A stretch of DNA of 39,556 bases from an uncultured Prevotella sp. (GTDB lineage: Bacteria; Bacteroidota; Bacteroidia; Bacteroidales; Bacteroidaceae): positions 1 to 39,556 of the forward strand of contig ONYS01000010.1 in the NCBI GenBank assembly GCA_900322095.1, written 5' to 3'. Positions 1 through 7,694 of the stretch are shown here, one piece after another (the first letter of the stretch is position 1; each line of letters opens with the position of its first letter). The notes beneath the pieces are model-generated. The model was not told where the DNA came from. It was given only the letters and a program-made list of their open reading frames with translations, and did not search any database. The translations under genes were made by a program, and so were the position numbers.

Positions 1-125
1 TAACACTACAAAGATACAAATAAAATGTTAAATAGCCAAGCAAAAACGATATTATTTTCTGATTATCAGAACGTTACATTTATTCAGTGAACACTAATTC
101 TCAAATTCTTGAGTAGCCTTTTTTT

Positions 126-317
126 TATCAAGAATGAAGAAAATTAGTGAATTTCTCTTGGCTAGAGTTTTTGTATCAAGAATTCAGAGAATTGGAGAAT
201 TCTTCTTTACTAGGTAATTTTTATCAAGAATGAAGATTATCGGAGAATTCTTCTTTACTAGATCTTATTTATCAAGAATTCAGAGAATTAGAGAATTCTT
301 TATTCGTTTATATTCTT
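126..317. repeat. Four tandem copies of a diverged 48-bp repeat
   Basis: Units begin with TATCAAGAAT at 126, 174, 222 and 270, so the period is exactly 48 bp. Copies 2 to 4 share AGAATTC...GAGAATTCTT, an internal inverted repeat that could fold as a hairpin. Copy 1 is the most diverged. A related AGAAAATTCTCTAATTCT motif occurs twice near 16844-16912. The function is unknown. Confidence 0.85.
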
Positions 318-568
318 TGTTCCGCAAAGCGGAACGTAATTCTAATTCATAATTTGGGCTGCGCAGCCTTATTCGTTTATTATTCTTTTTTCCACGTCAG
401 CGGAGCGTTAAAACTGACGGGGAAAGATGACCGTGCCTGGAAGGCACATGGCCTCTCCGGGCGGGCTCTCAGAGGTTAGAGGTGGGGCTGATGGGGCTGG
501 TGGGTTAGGGGTGGGGTTAATGGGTCTGATGGGGTTTGGGGGGTTGGGGGGACTATGCTATACGAAAG

Positions 569-604
569 CACGGCCCGCGGCAGACGATTCTGCCACGGAC
601 CGTG
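569..604 (-). terminator. Probable terminator of kbl
   Basis: The hairpin has arms CACGG-c-CCG-c-GGCAG and CTGCC-a-CGG-a-CCGTG around a 6-nt loop. On the minus strand it lies about 30 nt past the kbl stop. The following sequence (CTTTCG) is only weakly U-rich, so termination is likely but not certain. Confidence 0.5.
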
Positions 605-632
605 TTTGTATAAAACGCTAGGGGTTGCGGGA

Positions 633-1820
633 TTATTTCAGCACACCGAGCTCCTTGCCGACCTTGATGAAGGCGTTGATGCAACGGTCGAGCTGCTCGC
701 GGGTGTGGGCGGCACTGAGCTGAACGCGGATGCGGGCCTCACCCTTCGGCACTACGGGATAGTAGAAGCCGGTGACGTAGATGCCCTCGTCGAGCAGGCG
801 GTTGGCGTACTTCTGCGACAACGGAGCGTCGTAGAGCATCACGGCACAGATGGCACTCTGCGTGGGCTTGATGTCGAAGCCGGCAGCCATCATCTTGTCG
901 CGGAAGTAGTTGACGTTCTCCACGAGTTTGTCGTGCAGTGAGTTGTCATGCTCCAGGATGTTGAACACCTCGAGGCTGGCGCCGATGATGGCGGGAGCGA
1001 GCGAGTTGGAGAAGAGATAAGGACGACTGCTCTGGCGCAGCATGTCGATGATCTCCTTGCGGCCTGTGGTGAATCCACCGAGGGCACCGCCGAACGACTT
1101 ACCCAGCGTGCCGGTGTAGATGTCAACGCGGCCGTAGGTATCGGTGAGTTCGCTCACGCCGTGGCCCGTCTTGCCGACGACGCCTGCAGAATGGCTCTCG
1201 TCGACCATCACGAGGGCGTCGTACTTCTCGGCCAAGTCGCATATCTTGTCCATTGGAGCCACATTGCCGTCCATCGAGAACACGCCATCGGTGCAGATGA
1301 TGCGGAAGCGCTGAGCCTGGGCCTCCTTGAGGCAACGCTCGAGGTCTTCCATGTCGGCATTCTTATAGCGATAGCGCTTTGCCTTGCAGAGGCGCACACC
1401 GTCGATGATGGAGGCATGGTTGAGGGCGTCGCTGATGATGGCGTCCTCGTCGGTGAGGAAAGAGCCGAACAGACCACCGTTGGCGTCGAAGCAGGCAGCG
1501 TAGAGGATGGTGTCCTCGGTCTTGAAATACTTCGAGATGGCAGCCTCGAGCTCCTTGTGGATGTCCTGCGTGCCGCAGATGAAGCGCACTGACGACATGC
1601 CGTAGCCGCGACGGTCCATCATCTTCTTGGCGGCCTCGATGAGACGCGGGTCGTTGCTCAGGCCCAGATAGTTGTTGGCACAGAAGTTGAGCACTTCCTT
1701 ACCCTTCACCTGAATGGCTGCGCCCTGGGGGCTCTCGATGATGCGTTCTTCCTTGTAAAGACCGGCGGCCTTGAGGTCGGACAGTGATTTCTCCAAATGT
1801 TCTTTGATTTTTCCGTACAT
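633..1820 (-). CDS. kbl: 2-amino-3-ketobutyrate CoA ligase (glycine C-acetyltransferase)
   Basis: This PLP-dependent enzyme of the alpha-oxoamine synthase family cleaves 2-amino-3-oxobutyrate with CoA to glycine and acetyl-CoA in the cytosol, the second step of threonine breakdown. The 395-residue product has the usual length. The PLP lysine is K241 in TGTLGKSFGG, and the cofactor-binding DESHSAG motif (D207, H210) is present. The gene is divergent from tdh, which makes its substrate, and the two share the 1821-2018 intergenic region. The related BioF and HemA enzymes share this fold, but the tdh neighbour and close agreement with Kbl spacing favour Kbl. Confidence 0.95.
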   Translation of the reverse strand: MYGKIKEHLEKSLSDLKAAGLYKEERIIESPQGAAIQVKGKEVLNFCANNYLGLSNDPRLIEAAKKMMDRRGYGMSSVRFICGTQDIHKELEAAISKYFKTEDTILYAACFDANGGLFGSFLTDEDAIISDALNHASIIDGVRLCKAKRYRYKNADMEDLERCLKEAQAQRFRIICTDGVFSMDGNVAPMDKICDLAEKYDALVMVDESHSAGVVGKTGHGVSELTDTYGRVDIYTGTLGKSFGGALGGFTTGRKEIIDMLRQSSRPYLFSNSLAPAIIGASLEVFNILEHDNSLHDKLVENVNYFRDKMMAAGFDIKPTQSAICAVMLYDAPLSQKYANRLLDEGIYVTGFYYPVVPKGEARIRVQLSAAHTREQLDRCINAFIKVGKELGVLK

Positions 1821-1849
1821 AATAGATAAGATTTTTGAGGTTTATGATA

Positions 1850-1857
1850 CAAAGTAA
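1850..1857 (-). promoter_or_regulatory. Possible -7 element of kbl
   Basis: Read on the minus strand the site is TTACTTTG, one base off the Bacteroidetes -7 consensus TAnnTTTG, 30 nt upstream of the kbl start. I see no clear -33 element. The same octamer occurs in front of the divergent tdh. Confidence 0.4.
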
Positions 1858-1965
1858 ATGAATATTTTTCAGATTCGGCTATGCTTAGGGGAAGTTTTTT
1901 CTGCTTTCATCGGCAAATTAAACAAATTTAAACATTAAACGTATTATTTTCAGAGAAAAAATGTG

Positions 1966-1973
1966 TTACTTTG
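1966..1973 (+). promoter_or_regulatory. Possible -7 element of tdh
   Basis: TTACTTTG followed by C lies 45 nt upstream of the tdh start codon. It is one base off TAnnTTTG and identical to the element in front of kbl on the other strand. No convincing -33 box is visible. Confidence 0.4.
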
Positions 1974-2018
1974 CGCTATAATAATAAAAACCTTTATTAG
2001 CTGACAGAAACAGATATT

Positions 2019-2975
2019 ATGAAGAATGTTTTGGTAATTGGTTCTACCGGACAGATTGGTTCGGAATTGACCAAAGAGTTGAGAAGCCGTTACGGCAACA
2101 ATCATGTTGTGGCAGGTTATATCAAAGGAGCAGAACCCAAGGGAGAGCTGCTGGAGTCGGGTCCGGCGGAGGAGTGCGACGTCACCAACGGTGAGATGAT
2201 CGCCAACGTGGTGAAGAAGCACAACATCGACGCCATCTACAACCTGGCAGCGCTGCTGTCGGTGGTGGCAGAGAACAAGCCTCGCCTGGCCTGGAAGATT
2301 GGCATCGACGGATTGTGGAACGTGCTCGAAGTGGCCCGTGAGAACCATTGCCAAGTATTCACGCCGAGCAGCATCGGTTCGTTCGGACCCAACACGCCGA
2401 AGTGGAACACGCCGCAGGACACGATACAGCGTCCGCAGACCATCTACGGCGTGAGCAAGGTGACGACGGAACTGCTCAGCGACTGGTTCTTCCATAAATA
2501 CGGTGTCGACACGCGCAGCGTACGCTTCCCGGGTCTCATCTCCTACGTTACGCCTCCGGGCGGCGGCACTACGGACTATGCCGTGGACATCTACTACTCG
2601 GCCGTGAAGGGTGAGAAGTTTGTCTGCCCGATTCCCGAGGGAACGCTGATGGACATGATGTATATGCCCGACGCCCTGCACGCCGCCATCTCGCTGATGG
2701 AGGCCGACCCGACGAGACTGAAGCACCACAACGGCTTCAACGTGGCCTCGATGAGCTTTGCGCCGGAGACCATCTACGCTGAGATCAAGAAGCACGTGCC
2801 CGACTTCGAGATGGTGTACGATGTGGATCCGCTGAAGAAGAGCATCGCCGAGAGCTGGCCCGACAAGCTCGACGACACCTGCGCCCGCGAGGAATGGGAC
2901 TGGGCTCCGAAATACAACCTCAGCGAGATGACCATCGACATGCTGGGGCACCTGAGAAAGAAGCTGAACAAATAA
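2019..2975 (+). CDS. tdh: L-threonine 3-dehydrogenase, short-chain (epimerase-like) type
   Basis: The enzyme oxidises L-threonine to 2-amino-3-oxobutyrate with NAD+. The 318-residue protein is an extended short-chain dehydrogenase, not the zinc medium-chain Tdh of E. coli. The NAD motif GSTGQIG is at residues 8-14 and the catalytic YxxxK is Y143/K147. The PPGGGTTDYAV segment is typical of the epimerase-like threonine dehydrogenases known from Bacteroidetes. The divergent kbl consumes its unstable product, which supports the call. The gene ends before a strong hairpin terminator. A sugar-nucleotide epimerase is the alternative but fits the context poorly. Confidence 0.92.
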   Translation: MKNVLVIGSTGQIGSELTKELRSRYGNNHVVAGYIKGAEPKGELLESGPAEECDVTNGEMIANVVKKHNIDAIYNLAALLSVVAENKPRLAWKIGIDGLWNVLEVARENHCQVFTPSSIGSFGPNTPKWNTPQDTIQRPQTIYGVSKVTTELLSDWFFHKYGVDTRSVRFPGLISYVTPPGGGTTDYAVDIYYSAVKGEKFVCPIPEGTLMDMMYMPDALHAAISLMEADPTRLKHHNGFNVASMSFAPETIYAEIKKHVPDFEMVYDVDPLKKSIAESWPDKLDDTCAREEWDWAPKYNLSEMTIDMLGHLRKKLNK

Positions 2976-2992
2976 TCATCAAGCATAAGCAT

Positions 2993-3027
2993 AAAAAAAG
3001 CGCTGCAATAATTGCAGCGCTTTTTTT
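2993..3027. terminator. Strong bidirectional rho-independent terminator
   Basis: The stem AGCGCTGCAA/TTGCAGCGCT has a 4-nt loop and is flanked by seven A residues on the left and seven T residues on the right. It therefore works on paper in both directions, which suits its position between the convergent tdh and ldhA. Confidence 0.93.
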
Positions 3028-3051
3028 GTGTGGGGGCCCCGGCGGAGCCGA

Positions 3052-3094
3052 CTCTAGATTATCTAGAGATTCTAGAGGCTCTAGAGATTCTAGC
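3052..3094. repeat. TCTAGA palindrome array 1
   Basis: Overlapping CTCTAG/TCTAGA palindromes recur mostly every 9 bp (TCTAGA plus three bases). Related arrays lie at 13051-13122 and 29317-29380. This one sits between the tdh terminator and the ldhA stop. Confidence 0.85.
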
Positions 3095-3271
3095 CTACAT
3101 TATTCATGGAGATTATTTTTCACACGAATATCCATAAATTATCCATAAATTTCTCATGAATATAATCATTTAGGAATAATTTATGGGTAATTTGTGATAA
3201 TTCATGTTCAAAAAAGTAGCGTTTAATGTTCATGAATAATGCAGGCTAGATGGTGCCGGCTGCGCCGGCCC

Positions 3272-4267
3272 TCAGGCCTTTACCTCGTTGGGCATCTCGC
3301 CCTTATCGAAGAAGAGCTGGATGTTGTTGAGGGTGGTCTGGGCGATGTTCTGCAGGGCCTCACGCGTGAAGAAGGCCTGATGGGACGTGAGGATGACGTT
3401 GGGCATAGAGAGAAGGATGGCCAGCTTGTCGTCGCTCACCATCTGGTCGCTCCAGTCCTCATAGAAGTAGTTCTGCTCGTACTCGTAGACGTCGAGGCCG
3501 GCGGCGCTGATCTGTCCACTGCGCAGACCCAGGATGAGGTCCTCGGTATGGATGAGCTTGCCACGTCCGGTGTTGACAATCATCACGCCACGCTTCATCT
3601 TGTTGATGCTCACACGGTTGATCATGAAGCGCGTGCGCGGCGTGAGGGGCACGTGGAGCGAGATGATGTCGGAGCGGCGGTAGATCTCGTCGAGGTCAAC
3701 CACCTCCACGTCGTTGGCCTTGGCAAATTCCATATCGGGATAGACGTCATAGGCCAGGATGTGCATGCCAAATCCGCGAAGAATTCCTATCAGAATTTTG
3801 GCGATGCGGCCCATGCCGACGATGCCCACCGTCTTGCCGTGCATATCGAAGCCCATAAGTCCGTCGAGCTTGAAGTTGAACTCGCGCGTGCGGTTGACGG
3901 AGCGGTAGACCTTGCGGTTGAGACACAGCATCAGCGTGACGGCATACTCGGCAACGGCGTAGGGCGAATAGGCCGGAACGCGCACCACGGCAATCTTGCT
4001 CTGGGCGGCCTGGAGATCGACGTTGTTGAAGCCCGCACAGCGCAGGGCGATGAGCTTCACACCATTGTCGGCGAGGAAGCGGACAACGGCGGCGTTGACA
4101 TTGTCGTCGACGAAGACGCAGACGACATCCATGCCCTTGGCGAGCTGCATGCTCTCCTCGTTGAGACGGTCGGAGAAATAGTGCATCTCGAAGCCGAAAT
4201 CCTTATTGTACTGCTCGAAACTCTTGCGGTCGTAGCTTTTCGTGTCGAAGAATCCTATCTTGATCAT
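3272..4267 (-). CDS. ldhA: D-lactate dehydrogenase (2-hydroxyacid dehydrogenase family)
   Basis: This cytosolic enzyme reduces pyruvate to D-lactate and regenerates NAD+ in fermentation. The 331-residue product has the family length. The Rossmann dinucleotide motif GIVGMGRIAK is at about 148-157, and the third glycine is replaced by alanine. The catalytic triad R235 (NTGRG), E264 (GLDVYEYE) and H296 (TSHQAFF) falls at the residue numbers classically quoted for D-lactate dehydrogenases. It is a single gene, separated from the upstream glycerol operon by a terminator. Other 2-hydroxyacid substrates are possible, but similarity to the E. coli LdhA type is strong across the whole chain. Confidence 0.9.
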   Translation of the reverse strand: MIKIGFFDTKSYDRKSFEQYNKDFGFEMHYFSDRLNEESMQLAKGMDVVCVFVDDNVNAAVVRFLADNGVKLIALRCAGFNNVDLQAAQSKIAVVRVPAYSPYAVAEYAVTLMLCLNRKVYRSVNRTREFNFKLDGLMGFDMHGKTVGIVGMGRIAKILIGILRGFGMHILAYDVYPDMEFAKANDVEVVDLDEIYRRSDIISLHVPLTPRTRFMINRVSINKMKRGVMIVNTGRGKLIHTEDLILGLRSGQISAAGLDVYEYEQNYFYEDWSDQMVSDDKLAILLSMPNVILTSHQAFFTREALQNIAQTTLNNIQLFFDKGEMPNEVKA

Positions 4268-4301
4268 ATCTTTTTCTGTTTAGGAGTCACAATCGTGTAT
4301 T

Positions 4302-4358
4302 AAAAAAGGTCCTGCTCCCCTCCCACTAATCAAAAGTCAAGGGCGAGGAAACAGAACC
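4302..4358 (-). terminator. Terminator of the glycerol operon
   Basis: On the minus strand GGTTCTGTTTCCTCGCCC pairs, with several G-U pairs, with GGGAGGGGAGCAGGACC, and six U residues follow. It lies 34 nt past the outer-membrane gene, so it closes the glp operon ahead of ldhA. Confidence 0.8.
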
Positions 4359-4391
4359 CGGAGAAATTCAGTATGAGATTATAAAAGAGCG

Positions 4392-5150
4392 TTATAAGTC
4401 GAGCAAATTCACGGCTACACGGAAGTAACCCTTATTGTTCTCGGGGTTGAACATCACCTGCGACGTGATAGGCAACGGGTGCTTGCCGACCTTCAGCTTA
4501 TAGGTGCAGCCCAAGCGGACATCGTTGACGCCTGCCGACTTGCCGTAGAAGTTGTCGTTGGCATCCTCGTCATAGCCGTTGAGAGCAAAGGCACCGCCCA
4601 CAGAGCCGTCAACCTTCCACTTCTCGTTCTCGTAGAACACATAGCTGGCCTGTACGAAGGTAGAATAGATGTTCTGCTTATCGAGTGATCCACGGTCGCG
4701 GCCTGCAACAAGCGTTGTCCAAGACAGTGTCAACGGGAAGTTGGTGTCATGGCCGAAGTTGTAGCTCAAGCCTAAATCGAAGAAGTGACCTGTGTTGTGG
4801 CAGTTCCAGTTGAAGAAGCGATACTGCTTTGCTCCGTCTGCCCAAATGCCGTCTGAGAAGTTATAGATATCCCACAGAGCGATGTTGAAGCCACCTAGCG
4901 TATAGCTGGCATACCAGTCAACCTCCTTATAGTCGCCGTCGATCTGCATACCGCCCCAAAGACCGAAGCGGAAGTGGTTGCCATTGTCGCTGATGGCAAA
5001 CTCATTGTTCAAGGTCACGCCCTTGCTCACTTCCAAGCCACGCCAAAGGTGTGAGCTCTCCAAACCTGCAACAGCATGAAGCTTCTGAGCCTGAACAGGG
5101 AGTGCTGCCATGCCGAGGAGGCAGAGGGCTGCGAGGAAAAACTTTTTCAT
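4392..5150 (-). CDS. Outer-membrane beta-barrel protein of the glycerol operon
   Basis: The product has 252 residues. I chose the ATG at 5150 because it starts a clean signal peptide, MKKFFLAALCLLGMAALPVQA, with cleavage expected before Q22; the longer open frame from 5225 adds 25 non-signal residues. The mature part alternates polar and aromatic residues as in beta strands, for example RFGLWGGMQI and WYASYTLGGFNIALW. Its start, with SSHLWRG, recalls small TorF/Gcw_chp-type barrels, but I cannot assign a family. It follows glpF by 99 bp and ends at the operon terminator. A role as a glycerol or glycerophosphodiester pore is inferred from position only. Confidence 0.72.
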   Translation of the reverse strand: MKKFFLAALCLLGMAALPVQAQKLHAVAGLESSHLWRGLEVSKGVTLNNEFAISDNGNHFRFGLWGGMQIDGDYKEVDWYASYTLGGFNIALWDIYNFSDGIWADGAKQYRFFNWNCHNTGHFFDLGLSYNFGHDTNFPLTLSWTTLVAGRDRGSLDKQNIYSTFVQASYVFYENEKWKVDGSVGGAFALNGYDEDANDNFYGKSAGVNDVRLGCTYKLKVGKHPLPITSQVMFNPENNKGYFRVAVNLLDL

Positions 5151-5187
5151 AATAAACTGTGTTTTGATTGATACTACTTGTTCGTGT

Positions 5188-5219
5188 CCTGGGCCGGAAG
5201 ACGGGCTTTCAAGCCCAGG
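5188..5219 (-). promoter_or_regulatory. Two mutually exclusive hairpins between glpF and the barrel gene
   Basis: CCTGGGC (5188-5194) can pair with GCCCAGG (5213-5219), or GGGCTT (5203-5208) with AAGCCC (5211-5216). The two pairings share bases, so only one can form. This may tune mRNA processing or translation of the downstream gene; that is inference. Confidence 0.4.
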
Positions 5220-5249
5220 GCACATGTTATGAAAGATATGAATGATCGA

Positions 5250-6017
5250 TTAGCAGAGGCCGAAAGCCTTGCCTACGAAAGCAGCGATGATGGCACCGCA
5301 GATAGGACCGAAGACAGGCACCCAAGAGTAGCCCCAGCCACTGTCGCGCTTGTGAGCCATAGGCAGAACGGCGTGAGCGATACGCGGAGAGAGGTCTCGG
5401 GCGGGATTCATGGCGTATCCGGTAGGACCACCGAGTGACATACCCAGAGCAACGATGACGGCTGTGATAGGCCATGCGCTGACAGCGCCTACGTTGGAAA
5501 CATCAGTATAGTTGCCGATACCGATAATCATCAGCAAGAGGATGAACGTAGCAACAAGCTCGGTGAAGAAGTTAGCAGCCTTGTGGTCGATAGCCGGCAT
5601 GGTGCAGTAGGTGCCCAGCACGGCTTCCTTATCCTCGGTGATATTGAAGTGGTCGCGATAGACGAGCCAAACGAGAACAGCTCCCAAGAAACCGCCGATC
5701 ATCTGGGCGACGATGTAGCCAATAACACTTGTTGTCAGAGAAGCGGTAACGCCTGCGCTGGCCAGGAAAGAAGCAAAGCCGCCCGAGCAAGCCAGACCGA
5801 TAGTTACGGCAGGATTGAGGTGAGCACCACTGCCATGAGCCACGAATACACCGGCCATAACAGCGAGACCCCATCCGATGGCTATGACAACCCAACCGGC
5901 TCCCTTAGCCTTACTCTTTTCGAGATTACATGCGGCGCAAACGCCATCACCCATGAGAACGAGTACAAGTGTGCCTAAGAACTCAAGTGCACAAAGATGC
6001 AATAATACTGGATCCAT
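5250..6017 (-). CDS. glpF: Glycerol facilitator (aquaglyceroporin, MIP family)
   Basis: This inner-membrane channel lets glycerol diffuse in. The 255-residue protein has six hydrophobic segments and both pore motifs: NPA at 68-70 and a second NPA at 204-206 followed by R207 and D208. The NPARD form is typical of glycerol facilitators rather than strict water channels. It lies directly downstream of glpK, whose ATP-driven phosphorylation would trap the incoming glycerol. A 118-bp gap with an imperfect inverted repeat (GCAAGAGGC 6064-6072 and GCCTCTTGC 6113-6121) separates the two genes. Confidence 0.94.
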   Translation of the reverse strand: MDPVLLHLCALEFLGTLVLVLMGDGVCAACNLEKSKAKGAGWVVIAIGWGLAVMAGVFVAHGSGAHLNPAVTIGLACSGGFASFLASAGVTASLTTSVIGYIVAQMIGGFLGAVLVWLVYRDHFNITEDKEAVLGTYCTMPAIDHKAANFFTELVATFILLLMIIGIGNYTDVSNVGAVSAWPITAVIVALGMSLGGPTGYAMNPARDLSPRIAHAVLPMAHKRDSGWGYSWVPVFGPICGAIIAAFVGKAFGLC

Positions 6018-6063
6018 AATAGTATCGTTTTAATTGTTTTTATTTCGGTTTGATTTTACAAGA

Positions 6064-6121
6064 GCAAGAGGCTATTGCCCCTGTAGCTCCAAATATTTTA
6101 TCATGGAGCAACGCCTCTTGC
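6064..6121 (-). promoter_or_regulatory. Inverted repeat between glpK and glpF
   Basis: GCAAGAGGC and GCCTCTTGC pair across a 40-nt interval that also contains the pair GCTCC/GGAGC. No U tract follows, so this looks like an intercistronic stem, perhaps for mRNA stability or differential expression, rather than a full terminator. Confidence 0.45.
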
Positions 6122-6135
6122 CATGAGATAGTGGT

Positions 6136-7623
6136 TTATTTGTGAGAAAGTGTTCTGCTGATAGCGTCGGCCCAACCCTTCTTGGCATTCTCGATCTCTT
6201 CGGTATCGGCTGCGGGTTCGAAGGTGCGCTCCACCTGCCACTGGCTCTTCAGCTCGTCGATGTCTTTCCAGAAGCCCACTGCCAGACCGGCCAGGTAAGC
6301 AGCGCCGAGGGCTGTGGTCTCGGTGATCTTCGGACGTACAACCTTGATGCCGAGCAGGTTGGCCTGATACTGCATGAGGAGGTTGTTGCGCGATGCGCCG
6401 CCGTCGACCTTCAACTCGGTCAATGGGTGATTCATATCCTTTGCCATGGCCTGAGCGATGTCGTAGGTCTGGAAGGCGATGCCATCGAGGGCAGCACGTG
6501 CGATGTGGGCAGCTGTGGTGCCACGGGTGATGCCGACGATGGTGCCGCGTGCATAAGGATCCCAATAAGGTGCAGCCAGACCGGTGAGGGCAGGAACGAA
6601 GTAGACGCCGCCACTGTCGGGAACGGTAGAAGCCAGAGCCTCAACCTCGCCAGAAGACTTGATGATGCCCAGTCCGTCGCGCAGCCACTGTACGACACTT
6701 CCACCAACGTAGATAGAGCCTTCGAGAGCGTAGTTCACGGTGTCGCCAATCTTCCAGGCGACGGTGGTCAGAAGGTTGTTCTTCGAGAGGATGGGCTTGT
6801 CGCCGATGTTCAGCATGACGAAGCAACCTGTGCCGTAGGTATTCTTGATGGCACCCGGCTCAACACACATCTGGCCGAAGAGGGCAGCCTGCTGGTCGCC
6901 GGCCACACCTGCGATAGGCACCTCGTGAGCGAAGATCGTGCTCTTGGTGTGGGCCATAATCTCTGAGCTGGACTTCACCTCAGGCATCATGCTTGCAGGA
7001 ATGTCGAGAAGCTTCAACAGATCCTCATCCCACTTCAGGTCGTGGATGTTGAACAACATTGTACGGGAAGCGTTGGTGACGTCGGTCACGTGGGCCTCAC
7101 CGCGAGTGAGACGCCAGATCAACCAAGAGTCGACATTGCCGAAGCGGAGCTTGCCCTGCTCTGCGCGCTTGCGTGCACCGGGAACATTGTCGAGGATCCA
7201 TTTGATCTTCGTGCCGCTGAAGTAAGCGTCGATGAACAGACCGGTCTTCTCGCGAATCATGTCGACCAGACCCTGAGCCTTCAACTTGTCACAGAACTCA
7301 GCCGTGCGGCGGTCCTGCCAAACGATAGCGTTGTAGATGGGCTCTTCTGTGTCAACATCCCATACGATGGTGGTCTCACGCTGGTTGGTGATACCGATGC
7401 CGGCAATGTCGAGGCCGTTGATGTCGATAGAAGAGATTGCTTCTGCAATTGTAGAAGCCTGAGAAGACCAGATCTCATTGGGGTCGTGCTCCACCCATCC
7501 CGGTTTCGGGAAGTGCTGTTTGAACTCCTTCTGAGCGACTGCCTTAATCTGACCATTGTGGTCGAAAACGACTGTACGAGAACTCGTAGTTCCCTGGTCA
7601 AGTGCAAGAATGTACTGTTCCAT
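6136..7623 (-). CDS. glpK: Glycerol kinase
   Basis: The enzyme phosphorylates glycerol to sn-glycerol 3-phosphate with ATP. The 495-residue FGGY-family protein has the expected length. The N-terminal phosphate loop reads [13 protein letters not shown] at residues 9-21, [10 protein letters not shown] follows, and the FGGY signature region reads [19 protein letters not shown]. The gene lies 71 bp downstream of glpC. Its product feeds the GlpABC dehydrogenase encoded upstream in the same operon. Whole-length agreement with GlpK and its neighbours leave little doubt. Confidence 0.97.
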   Translation of the reverse strand: MEQYILALDQGTTSSRTVVFDHNGQIKAVAQKEFKQHFPKPGWVEHDPNEIWSSQASTIAEAISSIDINGLDIAGIGITNQRETTIVWDVDTEEPIYNAIVWQDRRTAEFCDKLKAQGLVDMIREKTGLFIDAYFSGTKIKWILDNVPGARKRAEQGKLRFGNVDSWLIWRLTRGEAHVTDVTNASRTMLFNIHDLKWDEDLLKLLDIPASMMPEVKSSSEIMAHTKSTIFAHEVPIAGVAGDQQAALFGQMCVEPGAIKNTYGTGCFVMLNIGDKPILSKNNLLTTVAWKIGDTVNYALEGSIYVGGSVVQWLRDGLGIIKSSGEVEALASTVPDSGGVYFVPALTGLAAPYWDPYARGTIVGITRGTTAAHIARAALDGIAFQTYDIAQAMAKDMNHPLTELKVDGGASRNNLLMQYQANLLGIKVVRPKITETTALGAAYLAGLAVGFWKDIDELKSQWQVERTFEPAADTEEIENAKKGWADAISRTLSHK

Positions 7624-7694
7624 AATTGTAGGTTTTAATTAGTGGTTGAATATGGTTAATTGGTTATGTTCTTTTTGTGATTCGGACAGGGGCC

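Larger units (their letters stand above)
1..632. other. Repeat-rich intergenic region downstream of kbl
   Basis: I see no convincing gene here. The left part is AT-rich and carries a 48-bp tandem repeat (126-317) and a small hairpin GTTCCGC/GCGGAAC (319-335). Positions 366-410 match, in reverse orientation, a segment at 16763-16806. Positions about 484-552 are a run of G tracts on the plus strand. A hairpin at 569-604 probably ends kbl. Short open frames across 427-941 have biased composition or are antisense to kbl. Confidence 0.7.

Noticed and set aside
427..621. 64-codon G-rich frame
   Set aside because: The translation is nearly all G, L and M from G-tract DNA, with no homology-like features.
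3252..3271. GCCGGC hairpin as ldhA terminator
   Set aside because: The small stem lacks a U tract on the minus strand; the bidirectional terminator at 2993-3027 is a better candidate.
5151..5225. Longer start for the outer-membrane protein
   Set aside because: The extra 25 residues precede and would mask a textbook signal peptide starting at the ATG at 5150.
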